NCBI RefSeq assembly: GCF_002902285.1
Contig: NZ_PPRU01000007.1
Coordinates: forward strand, 48,397-112,396
Length of the DNA stretch: 64,000 bases
From: Staphylococcus simulans
Lineage (GTDB): Bacteria; Bacillota; Bacilli; Staphylococcales; Staphylococcaceae
Direction: 5' to 3'
In this document: piece after piece, positions 1 through 9,002 of the stretch
How the letters are laid out: every line of letters starts with the position of its first letter
Position numbering within the stretch: position 1 is the first letter of the stretch
Notes under the pieces: generated by a model
The model's database searches: none
What the model was told of the DNA's origin: nothing
Seen by the model: only the letters and a program-made list of their open reading frames with translations
Made by a program: the position numbers and the translations under genes

Positions 1-1
1 A

Positions 2-799
2 TATGATTATTATGGTGATGATTCTATCCCATTTATTTCTAGAGGACATGGTTATGATGTCAATGATTATATTAAACCGTTTAGCTTCTTGCCGATGCGT
101 CAAACAATGTTGAAACATGTGGATGCGTTATACCCAGTGTCTGATACGAGTTCGAACTATTTAAGCAACAAGTTCCCGAAATATGCAGATAAAATTGAAA
201 CCAGACGTCTCGGTGTAGGTGAAGGCAATTATCAAGTTTCATTACGTCAGCCGCCTTTATTTGTCAGCTGTTCAACGATTCGTAAATTAAAGCGTTTAGA
301 TGTCATTATTGATGCGTTAGCACAATTGAATGAACAAGGTTATGATTTCAAATGGGTACATATCGGTGATGGTCCAGATGCGCAAAAAATTGAAGCAATG
401 GCAAAAGAGAAATTAAAGCCGTCTCAATATGAATTGATTGGGCGTTTGCCGAACAAAGACGTCAGAAAATGGTATCATGAGCATAACCCGACGTTATTTT
501 TAAACACTTCTGAATCAGAGGGTGTACCAGTCTCTGTCATGGAAGCGATGGCGAATGCGATTCCTGTTGTAGCTTCAGATGTCGGAGGTACAGCTGAAAT
601 TGTACAAACAGATGTAAATGGTACTTTAATCAGTGACGCACTTAAGCCAGAAGAGGCAGCGCGTGCGATTGAATATTTCATAAATCTTTCAGATGAAGCT
701 TATCAAGGCTATGCGAAAGGTGCTTACCAAACTTGGCAGACGCTCTGTGATTCTGAAAGTCTTTATACTGAATTTGCGCATGAACTTGCACAACCTTAA
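2..799 (+). CDS. GT4-family glycosyltransferase, 5' end outside window
   Basis: The reading frame is open from the first base of the window, so the N-terminal part is missing. The visible part, about 265 residues, is the C-terminal Rossmann domain of a GT-B, GT4-family retaining glycosyltransferase. It includes the usual sugar-nucleotide region (SCSTIRKLKRLDVIIDAL, then HIGDGPDAQK) and the ESEGVPVSVMEAMA stretch with the EX7E glutamates. A leading RGHGYD motif resembles exopolysaccharide glycosyltransferases. An in-frame ATG at 89 exists but lies inside the conserved fold, so it is not the true start. A Wzy-like polymerase and a Wzx-like flippase follow on the same strand, so it probably adds a sugar to a lipid-linked repeat unit at the inner membrane face. 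Donor and acceptor cannot be told. Confidence 0.85.
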   Translation, partial: YDYYGDDSIPFISRGHGYDVNDYIKPFSFLPMRQTMLKHVDALYPVSDTSSNYLSNKFPKYADKIETRRLGVGEGNYQVSLRQPPLFVSCSTIRKLKRLDVIIDALAQLNEQGYDFKWVHIGDGPDAQKIEAMAKEKLKPSQYELIGRLPNKDVRKWYHEHNPTLFLNTSESEGVPVSVMEAMANAIPVVASDVGGTAEIVQTDVNGTLISDALKPEEAARAIEYFINLSDEAYQGYAKGAYQTWQTLCDSESLYTEFAHELAQP

Positions 800-903
800 G
801 CGTTCACTCAGTATATTGCTAGACACCTATGACACAACCAGACGAAAGCGTGTAATACGCAAGAAACGACAAATAAGTAACGAATGAGTAAGTAGGTGGA
901 AGT

Positions 904-2361
904 TTGACCAAGTTATTAAGATGGTGTGTGCTGATGATTGCGGTGATATTGCTTACTATCGGCATTATCTTTTCGAATATTACCTTGTTATTTAGTGCAC
1001 TCTTATTATTTTTCCTGAACAATCTGATATATGGACTAGAAGCGTTCAACCAGCGGGTCATCTTCTTTATGTTCAATGTGACTTTCTTTGTCTTTTTAAT
1101 GGGCAGAATGGTTGTCAGCAAACTGTTCCATTATCATGAAAAGGATTTTAAACTGCTGGGAACGTATTTTACAGATCAAGCCACAATATTTAATATTTTA
1201 ATCTTATTAAGTTTAAGTTTGTTTTGTCTCTTTTTAGGATTTGCGATGTTAGATCGCACGGTTCAACAAGGATTTAAACAGTTTCAGCCTATTGAGACGA
1301 CATATAAACAAAATATCCGAATCATCAGTTTAGGTGTCTTTACGATTGCGATTATTTTTAAGCTGATGTATTTGGCAGAAGCGGTTCAAGCTTCACAATC
1401 ACAAGGGTATTATGCCTATTTTTCTAGTTTTAAATCGAATTTACCAGGTGTGTTTGTGTTGATTAGTCGAATGTTCCCAGTCGCATTCTTTGTATATCTC
1501 GCAACATTGCCTGCACAAAAGAAAGCATGGCTGCCGATACTTGCTTATTTATTTGTAGATGGGCTTTCTGTATTAACCGGATCTCGTTCTGACTTTATGT
1601 TAGATGTGCTCATCTTGTTTATTTATTTCTGTTATCGCAATATTTTAGCGAAGCAGACAGGTACGCAAGCATGGTTCGGTAAAAAGACAATTATTGCGGG
1701 CATTATTTCAGCACCGATTTTATTAGCGTTGATGAATTTTGTCGGTAATAACCGAGGCGGAGAAAAGACTGACGGTGGTTTCTTTGATGCATTGTTATCA
1801 TTTTTCTTCTCACAAGGTATCAGTGTCAATGTCATTGGTTATACCATCGAGAAGGCGAAAGAGATTCCAGATAAAATCTATTCTATTGGACCGTTAACAG
1901 AGTATGCCGTTTACAATATTTGGGGCAATTTAACTGGAGGGCAAGGCGGATGGTCTGGCCAATCGGTTGAACGTGCTTTAGAAGGGTATCAGTACTCGCA
2001 TACAATGTCTTATGTCATTATGAAAGACTTGTATCTTAAAGGCGTGGGTTATGGTTCAAGTTTCGTTGCTGAAACTTATCATGATTTCGGTTATGTCGGC
2101 ATGATGTTCGGCAGTATTGTCATTGGTTTATTAATTGCGTTATTTACGAGAATGTTGACCGCAAAACATATTTTAGTGATTGCGGCAGCTTTAATCATGG
2201 CACGAATGATGTTATTTATTCCACGTGCTAGTACAATCGCGTTTATTATTGATACTTTTTCACCAGCGAATATTTTCACAGTGCTTGTGATTTTCGGATT
2301 AGAACGTGTGATGCGTTCTTACTTTGAACGCAAGCGCAACCAACATAAACAGGAGTTATGA
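904..2361 (+). CDS. Wzy-like oligosaccharide repeat-unit polymerase
   Basis: This 485-residue polytopic membrane protein has about ten to twelve hydrophobic segments. A large loop around residues 290-400 is rich in Gly, Tyr and Ser and contains GGQGGWSGQSVERALEGY. That layout is typical of O-antigen/capsule polymerases (Wzy), which join lipid-linked repeat units outside the membrane. Primary sequence is poorly conserved in this family, so the call rests on topology, size and the neighbouring flippase and glycosyltransferase. The start is TTG at 904, preceded by GTAGGTGG at a suitable distance. The stop overlaps the first possible ATG of the flippase gene, so the two are probably translationally coupled. 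Short lysine- and arginine-rich loops fit the inside-positive rule. Confidence 0.7.
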   Translation: MTKLLRWCVLMIAVILLTIGIIFSNITLLFSALLLFFLNNLIYGLEAFNQRVIFFMFNVTFFVFLMGRMVVSKLFHYHEKDFKLLGTYFTDQATIFNILILLSLSLFCLFLGFAMLDRTVQQGFKQFQPIETTYKQNIRIISLGVFTIAIIFKLMYLAEAVQASQSQGYYAYFSSFKSNLPGVFVLISRMFPVAFFVYLATLPAQKKAWLPILAYLFVDGLSVLTGSRSDFMLDVLILFIYFCYRNILAKQTGTQAWFGKKTIIAGIISAPILLALMNFVGNNRGGEKTDGGFFDALLSFFFSQGISVNVIGYTIEKAKEIPDKIYSIGPLTEYAVYNIWGNLTGGQGGWSGQSVERALEGYQYSHTMSYVIMKDLYLKGVGYGSSFVAETYHDFGYVGMMFGSIVIGLLIALFTRMLTAKHILVIAAALIMARMMLFIPRASTIAFIIDTFSPANIFTVLVIFGLERVMRSYFERKRNQHKQEL

Positions 2362-2363
2362 GT

Positions 2364-3893
2364 ATGAATCAAAGAAGAGCTGGCGCCATCTTATCCTACA
2401 TATCCATATTTGGTAATATTCTAGTGGCGATTTTATATACACCGTTCTTCATTAGAACGCTCGGCACTTCTGAATATGGGTTGTATAATTTGGTTTTATC
2501 CTTTTTAGTTTATTTGAACATTATGGATTTAGCGTTCGGTAACACGATCGCCAAATACTTATCACAAAACAGAGTCAAAGGTTCAAAGGCACAAGAGGCA
2601 CGTATCTTAGGTAATATCTTAAATATTTACTTTTTGTGTTCCTTATTAGTCGGTCTGATGGGCTTGGTTTTGTATTTGAATGCTGAAGCGGTATTCGGCA
2701 ATACATTAGCACCTCAACAATTATCAGAACTGAAATTGATGTTGATTTTTATCATTATCAATATCATGATTTCATTTTATCCAGGTATTTTTAATGGTAT
2801 TTTACAAGCGTATGAATACTTTGTGATTGCGAAGAGTATGTTGCTGATCCGAGTGATTATGCCTTCTATCATTGCGACACCGTTTTTATTAATGGGATTT
2901 GGCGCAGTTACGATTATATTGATTACGTTAATTGTCAACTTTGCGTGTCTGTTCTTAGGCATGATTTTATGTCGACGCCATGTATCGATACGCTTTGATT
3001 GGAAAGGTGCATTATCGTTTAATCACTTAAAACAACAGAAACAATTGAACGTGTATTTAGGTTTAGTTTTGTTTTCTATTGCTATTGAACAATTGACGTT
3101 AAATTCTGGTCAAATGATTTTAGGTGCGATTAACGGAACGGTTGCGGTTGCGATTTATGTCATCGCTGTACAGTTCGTAAAAATCTTCCAACAGTTTGCG
3201 ACTTCTATTAATAATGTGACCTTCCCAGGATTCTCAATGTTAGTGGTAGAAGGTGCAAGTAATGAACGTTTACTTCAACAGATGGTACGCATCAGTCGTA
3301 TTCAATTGATTGTATTATCGTTTATCTTATCCGGCTTTGTGATTTTCGGTGAGAACTTTATTGTGATTTGGGCAGGGCAAGATTTCAGACCTGCGTATCT
3401 TATGACGGTAATTTTAATGTTTACAATTACTTTCCAACTATCACAGTTGCCGGCAGTCAGCATTATTCAAGCACATAATCGCCAAACGTTTCGTTTTATG
3501 GCTTTAGCAATTACCTTAGTATTAGCCATGATCAGTGCGGTCATTTTAGCGCCGAAGTATAGTGGTTACGGTGTTTCACTTTCTATCGCAGCGTTCAGCT
3601 TTATCGGCTATACACTGATTATGAATGTATATTATCACCGTAAAATCGGTTTGAATATGTATCGTTTCTGGTTTGAGATGAGTAAAATATGGTTGCCGAT
3701 GATAATCTCTACAGCCATTTACTATTTTATTTATCAATGGATTGCGCAACTCTTAGGTAAAGGGTTAGTCGTGCTAGGTATAAATATTATCGTTTATGTT
3801 ATTTTGTATTCTGTCGTGTTGTGGACAGTCATTATGAACCAAAGCGAGCGACAAATGGGTATGCAAGTAATACAACGCTTTAAACGTGCGTAA
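2364..3893 (+). CDS. Wzx-like oligosaccharide flippase (MVF/MATE superfamily)
   Basis: This roughly 509-residue protein has about 12-14 membrane segments and belongs to the polysaccharide-biosynthesis flippase family. The N-terminus carries the usual first helix and the loop FIRTLGTSEYGLYNL, close to the family pattern. It should flip undecaprenyl-linked repeat units across the membrane for the upstream polymerase. Two starts are possible. ATG at 2358 overlaps the polymerase stop but is only two bases from AGGAG (2351-2355). ATG at 2364 sits eight bases from the same AGGAG, so it is chosen here. A bidirectional terminator follows, ending the visible polymer cluster on this strand. Confidence 0.85.
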   Translation: MNQRRAGAILSYISIFGNILVAILYTPFFIRTLGTSEYGLYNLVLSFLVYLNIMDLAFGNTIAKYLSQNRVKGSKAQEARILGNILNIYFLCSLLVGLMGLVLYLNAEAVFGNTLAPQQLSELKLMLIFIIINIMISFYPGIFNGILQAYEYFVIAKSMLLIRVIMPSIIATPFLLMGFGAVTIILITLIVNFACLFLGMILCRRHVSIRFDWKGALSFNHLKQQKQLNVYLGLVLFSIAIEQLTLNSGQMILGAINGTVAVAIYVIAVQFVKIFQQFATSINNVTFPGFSMLVVEGASNERLLQQMVRISRIQLIVLSFILSGFVIFGENFIVIWAGQDFRPAYLMTVILMFTITFQLSQLPAVSIIQAHNRQTFRFMALAITLVLAMISAVILAPKYSGYGVSLSIAAFSFIGYTLIMNVYYHRKIGLNMYRFWFEMSKIWLPMIISTAIYYFIYQWIAQLLGKGLVVLGINIIVYVILYSVVLWTVIMNQSERQMGMQVIQRFKRA

Positions 3894-3927
3894 ATATAAC
3901 TATGAAAATGTTAAAAAGAATAAATAC

Positions 3928-3975
3928 AAACAAAGACGCTATTCAGTCAGAAAAACCTGAACAGCGTCTTTGTTT
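3928..3975. terminator. Bidirectional intrinsic terminator between convergent genes
   Basis: Arms at 3928-3946 and 3957-3975 pair over 19 positions with one mismatch around a ten-base loop. A-rich sequence on the left and T-rich sequence on the right allow termination on both strands. The right arm reaches the stop codon of the leftward gene at 3974. Confidence 0.85.
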
Positions 3976-4699
3976 ACTTTTTAAGTAAAGTGAGACATAC
4001 ATCTATTAAATGCAGGTGATACACACTATAAATCAGGCCAGAAATAAAGACAGCCAATGTTACAGCGAAGAGTGCAGTTTGAATCCATGAGCGCTTCATA
4101 ATCGTAATAGCTTTAGTTTTAGCATTCCAAATAAAGTTGAAGCGATTGAAATAAATCATGAACAGCACAATTAAGGTATAAAAGATAGATGATATCAATA
4201 CCATTTGAATTAAGCCGGGTAATATCATGCGATCGGATAATTGTATAAGACTTTGAATTTTAGAGATAAAATCTTTTGGTTTCGTTTCTCCGAATAAATC
4301 GAACCACCAATCTGTAAATTTGATTAAGAAACTGCCGAGAAACATAAGTAATAATAATGTACATGCATTCAAAGTAGTCAGCCAAGCACGACGACCTGGC
4401 ACAGCAGTGAATGTTAAACGATGCATTAAAATAGCGTGAACTACTAATAAAGCGATACCTATACCACAGGCGAGCACACCATATTCTATTGCGAAAAATG
4501 TGTGGTACATATTCGTCTTTAAGGCATTAGGTTTTCCTAGAAATAGTAACAATAAGCCAATGATGAAGCCATTGATAAAGAGTGTATAAAAAACAAACGT
4601 ACTCAAACAAACTAAAATACGTCGATTACGACGAATCAATATTAAATCTAATAGGGTAAATAACAGTCCAATTGTTAGATACAAGATGATTTGAATCAT
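3974..4699 (-). CDS. Polytopic membrane protein of unknown function
   Basis: This 241-residue protein has about six hydrophobic segments. The longest hydrophilic stretch is near residues 125-155 (WWFDLFGETKPKDFISKIQ). No catalytic motif or known family was recognised. The start ATG at 4699 has AAGGAG upstream but about 13 bases away, which is long; no better in-frame start is visible. It is divergent from the DUF6056-like membrane protein across a 230-base AT-rich gap and converges on the flippase gene, sharing its terminator. The position inside the surface polymer block suggests, but does not show, an envelope role. Confidence 0.7.
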   Translation of the reverse strand: MIQIILYLTIGLLFTLLDLILIRRNRRILVCLSTFVFYTLFINGFIIGLLLLFLGKPNALKTNMYHTFFAIEYGVLACGIGIALLVVHAILMHRLTFTAVPGRRAWLTTLNACTLLLLMFLGSFLIKFTDWWFDLFGETKPKDFISKIQSLIQLSDRMILPGLIQMVLISSIFYTLIVLFMIYFNRFNFIWNAKTKAITIMKRSWIQTALFAVTLAVFISGLIYSVYHLHLIDVCLTLLKK

Positions 4700-4929
4700 G
4701 ATGATAAGTGTTCTCCTTCTTAAAGGTGATAAATCACGTTGTGTTAATAATTAATAATTTTACTATTGAAGTCATAAATTGTCAGTAAAAAAATGAAGTG
4801 AGTGAAAATATTATTAAATGACGTATGTTTGACGAGGTATAAAATGGTATGTTTTCTAATTATAGATTATGATGACAATCATATAATTAAAGTGTATTAT
4901 ATGCTTAACACAACAAGGAGAACAACATC

Positions 4930-6456
4930 ATGAGGATTATTAAGGAACACCCATATTGTTTTGTATATGGATTATTAGTGCTTTTTTATTTTGTATTTGC
5001 GGCGATTGTTCCGCTTGCGCAAGATGACTGGGGCTGGTATATACATGGCTACAACCAATGGTTCAATGAACATTTTAAAAATTTAAACGGTCGATATTTC
5101 GGGAATATTTTAGAAATTTTAGCAGTGAGAAGCCTATTATTACGCATGGTAGTGTATGCGCTAGTTTCATTCTCCATACTTTGGATAGTATTGAAATTCG
5201 CAGATAAAACTAAAAGTACAGCTTATATATTAATCGCGTTTATAATGTTACTGCTAATGCCCGCTTCAATCTTCAAACAAACTTATGCGTGGTATGCAGG
5301 ATTTAATAACTATGTCACAAGTGCCTTATGTGCATTAGTAGTTTTATTATTTGTTTTAAAAACACTGCATAATCAAGAAAGAAAAACACAATGGTCACAA
5401 CGTATTGAATTAGTATGTTTCTATATCGCATGTATTGCCGGACAGTTATTTATGGAGAATGTCACACTTTATAATATTGCGATTACCGGTTTAGGGTTAC
5501 TTGTATATTTAGTAATTTATCGCAAAATCAACTTGAAATTATTGATAGGATTCTGTTTAACATGGATAGGCGCGATTATTATGTTTACAAATCCTAACTA
5601 CATGAATATTTTAGCGGGTAATAGTTCATATCAACAAGTCGGTTCTAATACCTCGATGTATGATAAAGTCATTCAAACGTTATTAAAAATCATTCCGTAT
5701 TATGGCTACTTCCAATGCGCCATATTTTTAAGTATTTTAGCTGTGGTTTTACTCATTGTTTTATATCGCAGTCCGAAATTTTTAAGTTTGTCACTAGTGT
5801 ATAAAGTGATAATAACGGTAGCTTTAGCATTCTTTACTGTTTATAAATACTTTGTCTATGAACCTTTTGATTTAGATGCGATGAAACACATTCCGTGGGT
5901 TGCTGGTCTGAATTTCTTAGCGTGTTTGATCTATTTCTGTGCAGTCGCAGTAGGTCTCTATTTTATTGGTTTATCTAAGAAGTCATTATTGACGACATAC
6001 TTTAGTTTAGCTTCGATTGTGATTGCGACCATGCCTTTATTAGTCGTTGCGCCTGTCGGACCAAGAAATTTCTACTTTATGTATGTGTTATGGTTGGTTA
6101 TTTTATTAATTGTACTTAAACAGTTACCTTTACCTGAAAGACGTACGAGTCTCATTGCGGGTAGTATCGCACTAGTCGCAGTAATCGTGTTTATGAGTGC
6201 TTTTTCATTCATGAGTTATGCGAATACACAACGGATTGCGAAAATAAAAGAAGAAGCAGCACATGTCTCTAAAGATGACGTTATTATTGTAGAAATGTTG
6301 CCATTTGATGTGTATACCCAACATTCCTCACCATGGTCGGTAAGAACACAGAGAATATTTAAACAATATTTTGGTATACCTCAAGAAGCACGATTAAAAT
6401 TCGTACCTTATGGTCAAAAATATTTACAACCGAAAGTACAGAAGAAAAATAAATAA
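4930..6456 (+). CDS. GT-C-like membrane protein, DUF6056-type
   Basis: This 508-residue protein has about 12 membrane segments. An acidic pair, Asp32-Asp33 (AQDDWGW), follows the first helix, and NGRYFGNILEI follows at about residue 54. A DD/DE pair in the first outside loop is the hallmark of GT-C glycosyltransferases that use polyprenyl-phosphate sugars, and the QDDWGW...NGRY pattern recalls the DUF6056 family. It may transfer a sugar from a lipid carrier to an extracellular polymer; the acceptor is not known. AAGGAG lies about nine bases before the ATG. A strong terminator follows the stop. It stands as a single-gene unit between a divergent membrane protein and a convergent TetR gene. Confidence 0.6.
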   Translation: MRIIKEHPYCFVYGLLVLFYFVFAAIVPLAQDDWGWYIHGYNQWFNEHFKNLNGRYFGNILEILAVRSLLLRMVVYALVSFSILWIVLKFADKTKSTAYILIAFIMLLLMPASIFKQTYAWYAGFNNYVTSALCALVVLLFVLKTLHNQERKTQWSQRIELVCFYIACIAGQLFMENVTLYNIAITGLGLLVYLVIYRKINLKLLIGFCLTWIGAIIMFTNPNYMNILAGNSSYQQVGSNTSMYDKVIQTLLKIIPYYGYFQCAIFLSILAVVLLIVLYRSPKFLSLSLVYKVIITVALAFFTVYKYFVYEPFDLDAMKHIPWVAGLNFLACLIYFCAVAVGLYFIGLSKKSLLTTYFSLASIVIATMPLLVVAPVGPRNFYFMYVLWLVILLIVLKQLPLPERRTSLIAGSIALVAVIVFMSAFSFMSYANTQRIAKIKEEAAHVSKDDVIIVEMLPFDVYTQHSSPWSVRTQRIFKQYFGIPQEARLKFVPYGQKYLQPKVQKKNK

Positions 6457-6463
6457 AATCACA

Positions 6464-6508
6464 AAAAAATCAGAACAACTTCCAATTGTGAAGCTGTTCT
6501 GATTTTTT
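6464..6508. terminator. Bidirectional intrinsic terminator
   Basis: The arms 6464-6481 and 6491-6508 pair over 18 positions with one mismatch. A-tract and T-tract ends allow use by both the rightward membrane protein gene and the leftward TetR gene. Confidence 0.85.
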
Positions 6509-6529
6509 GTTTTAAAGTATTTTCCATCG

Positions 6530-7102
6530 CTATTCTGACTTAACTTTAATGTTGAGTAATTGATTGAAAATCTTGTCCAGCGAATCAGGATTATCAATCG
6601 CATTTGAATAGTCGGCACAAAGTTTATGTTCATCGTAAGTCCAATCACCGATAGCGGTAATTGCTGATTCAAAGACACGAGCAACTACTTTGATCGGAGG
6701 GTTGCCAGGGACTTCGATAATATCTGCATTGTCTATGATGTCTTGACGTATTTTTTGGATGAAGATTGCGGTCACAGTTTCCATAAATTGTTGATCATGA
6801 CGTTGTTTAATATCAATTTTTTCAATAGGTTTATCAAAGAAAGAACTTAAAGCTTTAAAAGGTGCTTCAATACGCTCTCGAATATCCTTTTCGAAATAAT
6901 CTTTAGTCAAATTCGTAATTAAGTAAGATAACAAGTCATATTTATCGTAAAAGTGTTTATAGAATGTCGTACGGTGAACCAATGCTTTATCACATATCAT
7001 ATTAACTGTAATGGCAGAGAATAATTTTTCGCTTAATAAGTTGAACAAGGATTCGGATAAAGCACGTTTTGTTTTAATCACACGTAAATCATTGGGATTC
7101 AT
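6530..7102 (-). CDS. TetR/AcrR-family transcriptional regulator
   Basis: This protein of about 190 residues has the TetR-type N-terminal helix-turn-helix (ITVNMICDKALVHRTTFYKHF at about residues 33-53) and an all-helical ligand/dimer domain. TetR proteins usually repress a neighbouring or divergent gene and release DNA on ligand binding. GTG at 7111 lies only two bases from AGGAG, while ATG at 7102 lies 11 bases from it; the ATG is preferred but the choice is uncertain. The gene is divergent from the TagE/TarM-like glycosyltransferase. The gap between them holds three copies of CAGTATA (one inverted), a plausible operator. The ligand is unknown. Confidence 0.85.
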   Translation of the reverse strand: MNPNDLRVIKTKRALSESLFNLLSEKLFSAITVNMICDKALVHRTTFYKHFYDKYDLLSYLITNLTKDYFEKDIRERIEAPFKALSSFFDKPIEKIDIKQRHDQQFMETVTAIFIQKIRQDIIDNADIIEVPGNPPIKVVARVFESAITAIGDWTYDEHKLCADYSNAIDNPDSLDKIFNQLLNIKVKSE

Positions 7103-7150
7103 GTTTGGCACATCTCCTTTTGTTAAATATATATGATAACAACTCGATTT

Positions 7151-7202
7151 CAGTATAGAACTATCAGTATAAATAAACTACTATGTAGATTAAACTATAC
7201 TG
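7151..7202. promoter_or_regulatory. Candidate TetR operator cluster
   Basis: CAGTATA occurs at 7151-7157 and 7165-7171, and inverted (TATACTG) at 7196-7202. The first copy flows into the palindrome ATAGAACTAT. The cluster sits between the divergent TetR and glycosyltransferase genes. Confidence 0.4.
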
Positions 7203-7293
7203 TATGTTTGGTGGAGAGGCAAATATTTTAACTTGAGTATGAATAAATTTAATTTTTCTGTTTTACTTATTGTTTAAAGTGTAAATATAGAAA

Positions 7294-7302
7294 TGATATA
7301 AT
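7294..7302 (+). promoter_or_regulatory. Extended -10 promoter (TGATATAAT)
   Basis: TGATATAAT is a perfect extended -10 element. No good -35 is visible, as is common for extended -10 promoters. The expected transcription start, about 7309, lies only about ten bases before the first ATG of the glycosyltransferase gene. Confidence 0.5.
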
Positions 7303-7337
7303 TTTTTCTAACAAATTTTATGAAATGGGGTTTAGGG

Positions 7338-8837
7338 TTGATTTATACTGTTACATCAACTTTGCCTCCGAATCATGGAGGAAGAACGAAAGCATTGTTG
7401 AAGCGAATTCAATTTATTGACGACACATTAGGTATTAAACAAACTATTTTAACGACCAACTACAATATTGAGTACCCAGAAGTATTGGCTGATTTTAGAG
7501 AAAAAGGTATCTTAAACGAAGGTACACAAGTCATTAATCTCTATGATTGGCTTTCTGGCTATAATCTATTTAACATTCCAAAGTCGACTTTTAAGAAAGA
7601 AAAGAAATATAAAGCACAACCTGTGGCACTTTCTGATTACACAACACGTACGAATAAAAAAGGGGACGTCGTACGTTATTATGACAAGGCTGATGAAACA
7701 TATTTACTGTATCGTAAATTTTATGAGGATTCAGAAGTAGTCCATTTTGAAGATGTGATGACGCCTGGAGTTAAACATAAAGTCATCCGTTATGAATACA
7801 ACACTTATGGTTATCTGCATAAGAAGACTTACTATGCAGCACGTAAAAACATGAAGTTGAGTGAGACGATGTATGATTTAGACGGAAATGTGTATTGTCA
7901 AAAATGGTTTGAAGAAAATAAGCAAGGCAAACCAGAAGCGACGTCCATTTTGATATACCGCGAGGGACGTGTGGTAAGAAGTTTTACGCACGATAAAGCA
8001 TTGTTTGCGTATTTTTATAATGAGATATTTAAAGATGGAGATATTGTGTTTAATGATGCACGTTTATTAGATGAACCATTAATTGACAATCAACATGCGA
8101 TTAAACCTGTCATTGTCTTCCATAGTTCTCTCTTATCCGGTGATAATATTAAAGGTTCATATCGCTTTGCGATAGATCATCACAAGCAAGTTTCGGCGTA
8201 TATTGTGCTGACAACTCAACAAAAACAAGATATTTTAGCACAATCAGATATTCCAGAACAAAAAATTCAAGTCATTCCGCATTTCATTGAACCCAGTACG
8301 TTACCTGAACAAGAACGTAAAAATCAGTTTGTGTATTTAGGCAGGTTCTCAAAAGAGAAACGTATTGATCACATTGTGAAGGCATTTAAGTTATTTAAAG
8401 CTAAAGATTATGAGACGAAACTGAAATTATATGGCGGTGTTTCTGACTCACAAGAAGATGAACTTAAAGATTTAATTTCTAAAGAAGGTCTGTCAGAAGA
8501 TGTAGACATCGAATCCTTTACTAATCATCCACAAGAAGTTTTCCGTGAATCACGTGCTTCTATTTTAGCAAGTACACATGAAGGATTCGGATTATCTATG
8601 ATGGAAAGTATCAATGAAGGTTGTCCGGTTCTTGCGTATGATATTCGTTATGGGCCAAATGAAATCATTGAAGCGGGTGAGAATGGGTATTTAATACCTA
8701 CAGGTGATATCGAGGCTTTAGCACAGGCGATGGAGCGTATCATCAACCATCCATTGAAGCATGTGCACACACGTCAATCATTAACACCAAAAGCCGCCCA
8801 ACATCATTTCGAACAGTTATTTAAAACGTTAATATAA
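7338..8837 (+). CDS. TagE/TarM-like GT4 glycosyltransferase (teichoic acid glucosylation type)
   Basis: This protein of about 499 residues starts with TVTSTLPPNHGGRTKALL, the N-terminal nucleotide-binding signature of TagE/TarM-like enzymes. A beta-rich insertion fills about residues 80-210, followed by a GT4 catalytic half with YLGRFSKEKRIDHIVKAF and STHEGFGLSMMESINEG (EX7E). Characterised relatives (B. subtilis TagE, S. aureus TarM) attach alpha-linked sugars from UDP-sugars to teichoic acid chains in the cytoplasm. ATG at 7320 has no Shine-Dalgarno and sits almost at the expected transcript start. TTG at 7338, preceded by TGGGGTTTAGGG, gives the usual short N-terminus and is chosen. The next gene is a GT2-TagF fusion, in keeping with a glycerol-phosphate polymer. 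Confidence 0.8.
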   Translation: MIYTVTSTLPPNHGGRTKALLKRIQFIDDTLGIKQTILTTNYNIEYPEVLADFREKGILNEGTQVINLYDWLSGYNLFNIPKSTFKKEKKYKAQPVALSDYTTRTNKKGDVVRYYDKADETYLLYRKFYEDSEVVHFEDVMTPGVKHKVIRYEYNTYGYLHKKTYYAARKNMKLSETMYDLDGNVYCQKWFEENKQGKPEATSILIYREGRVVRSFTHDKALFAYFYNEIFKDGDIVFNDARLLDEPLIDNQHAIKPVIVFHSSLLSGDNIKGSYRFAIDHHKQVSAYIVLTTQQKQDILAQSDIPEQKIQVIPHFIEPSTLPEQERKNQFVYLGRFSKEKRIDHIVKAFKLFKAKDYETKLKLYGGVSDSQEDELKDLISKEGLSEDVDIESFTNHPQEVFRESRASILASTHEGFGLSMMESINEGCPVLAYDIRYGPNEIIEAGENGYLIPTGDIEALAQAMERIINHPLKHVHTRQSLTPKAAQHHFEQLFKTLI

Positions 8838-8904
8838 ATAGAGTAATACACCTTTTATTATTTTTCCAAATTAGTAAGACGATGATAAAAAAGTAGATTT
8901 AGTA

Positions 8905-8961
8905 TATAATTGTTACGGTTTCTTATTTGGTTTGCTGAGAAATTAGCAGTACAATAAGAAA
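8905..8961 (+). promoter_or_regulatory. Promoter -10 and structured leader of the GT2-TagF gene
   Basis: TATAAT at 8905-8910 should start a transcript near 8917. The leader then forms a nine-pair outer stem (8919-8927 with 8953-8961). Inside it is a six-pair stem, 8933-8938 with 8943-8948, closed by a GAAA tetraloop. There is no T-run, so it is not a terminator; it may stabilise the mRNA or be regulatory. Confidence 0.4.
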
Positions 8962-9002
8962 ATGTGGAAAACAGAGATATAAAAAGTAAGGAGATCACAA
9001 TC

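Noticed and set aside
819..1121. Leftward 100-codon frame over the Wzy-like gene start
   Set aside because: It is antisense to a supported gene, with no ribosome binding site or domain.
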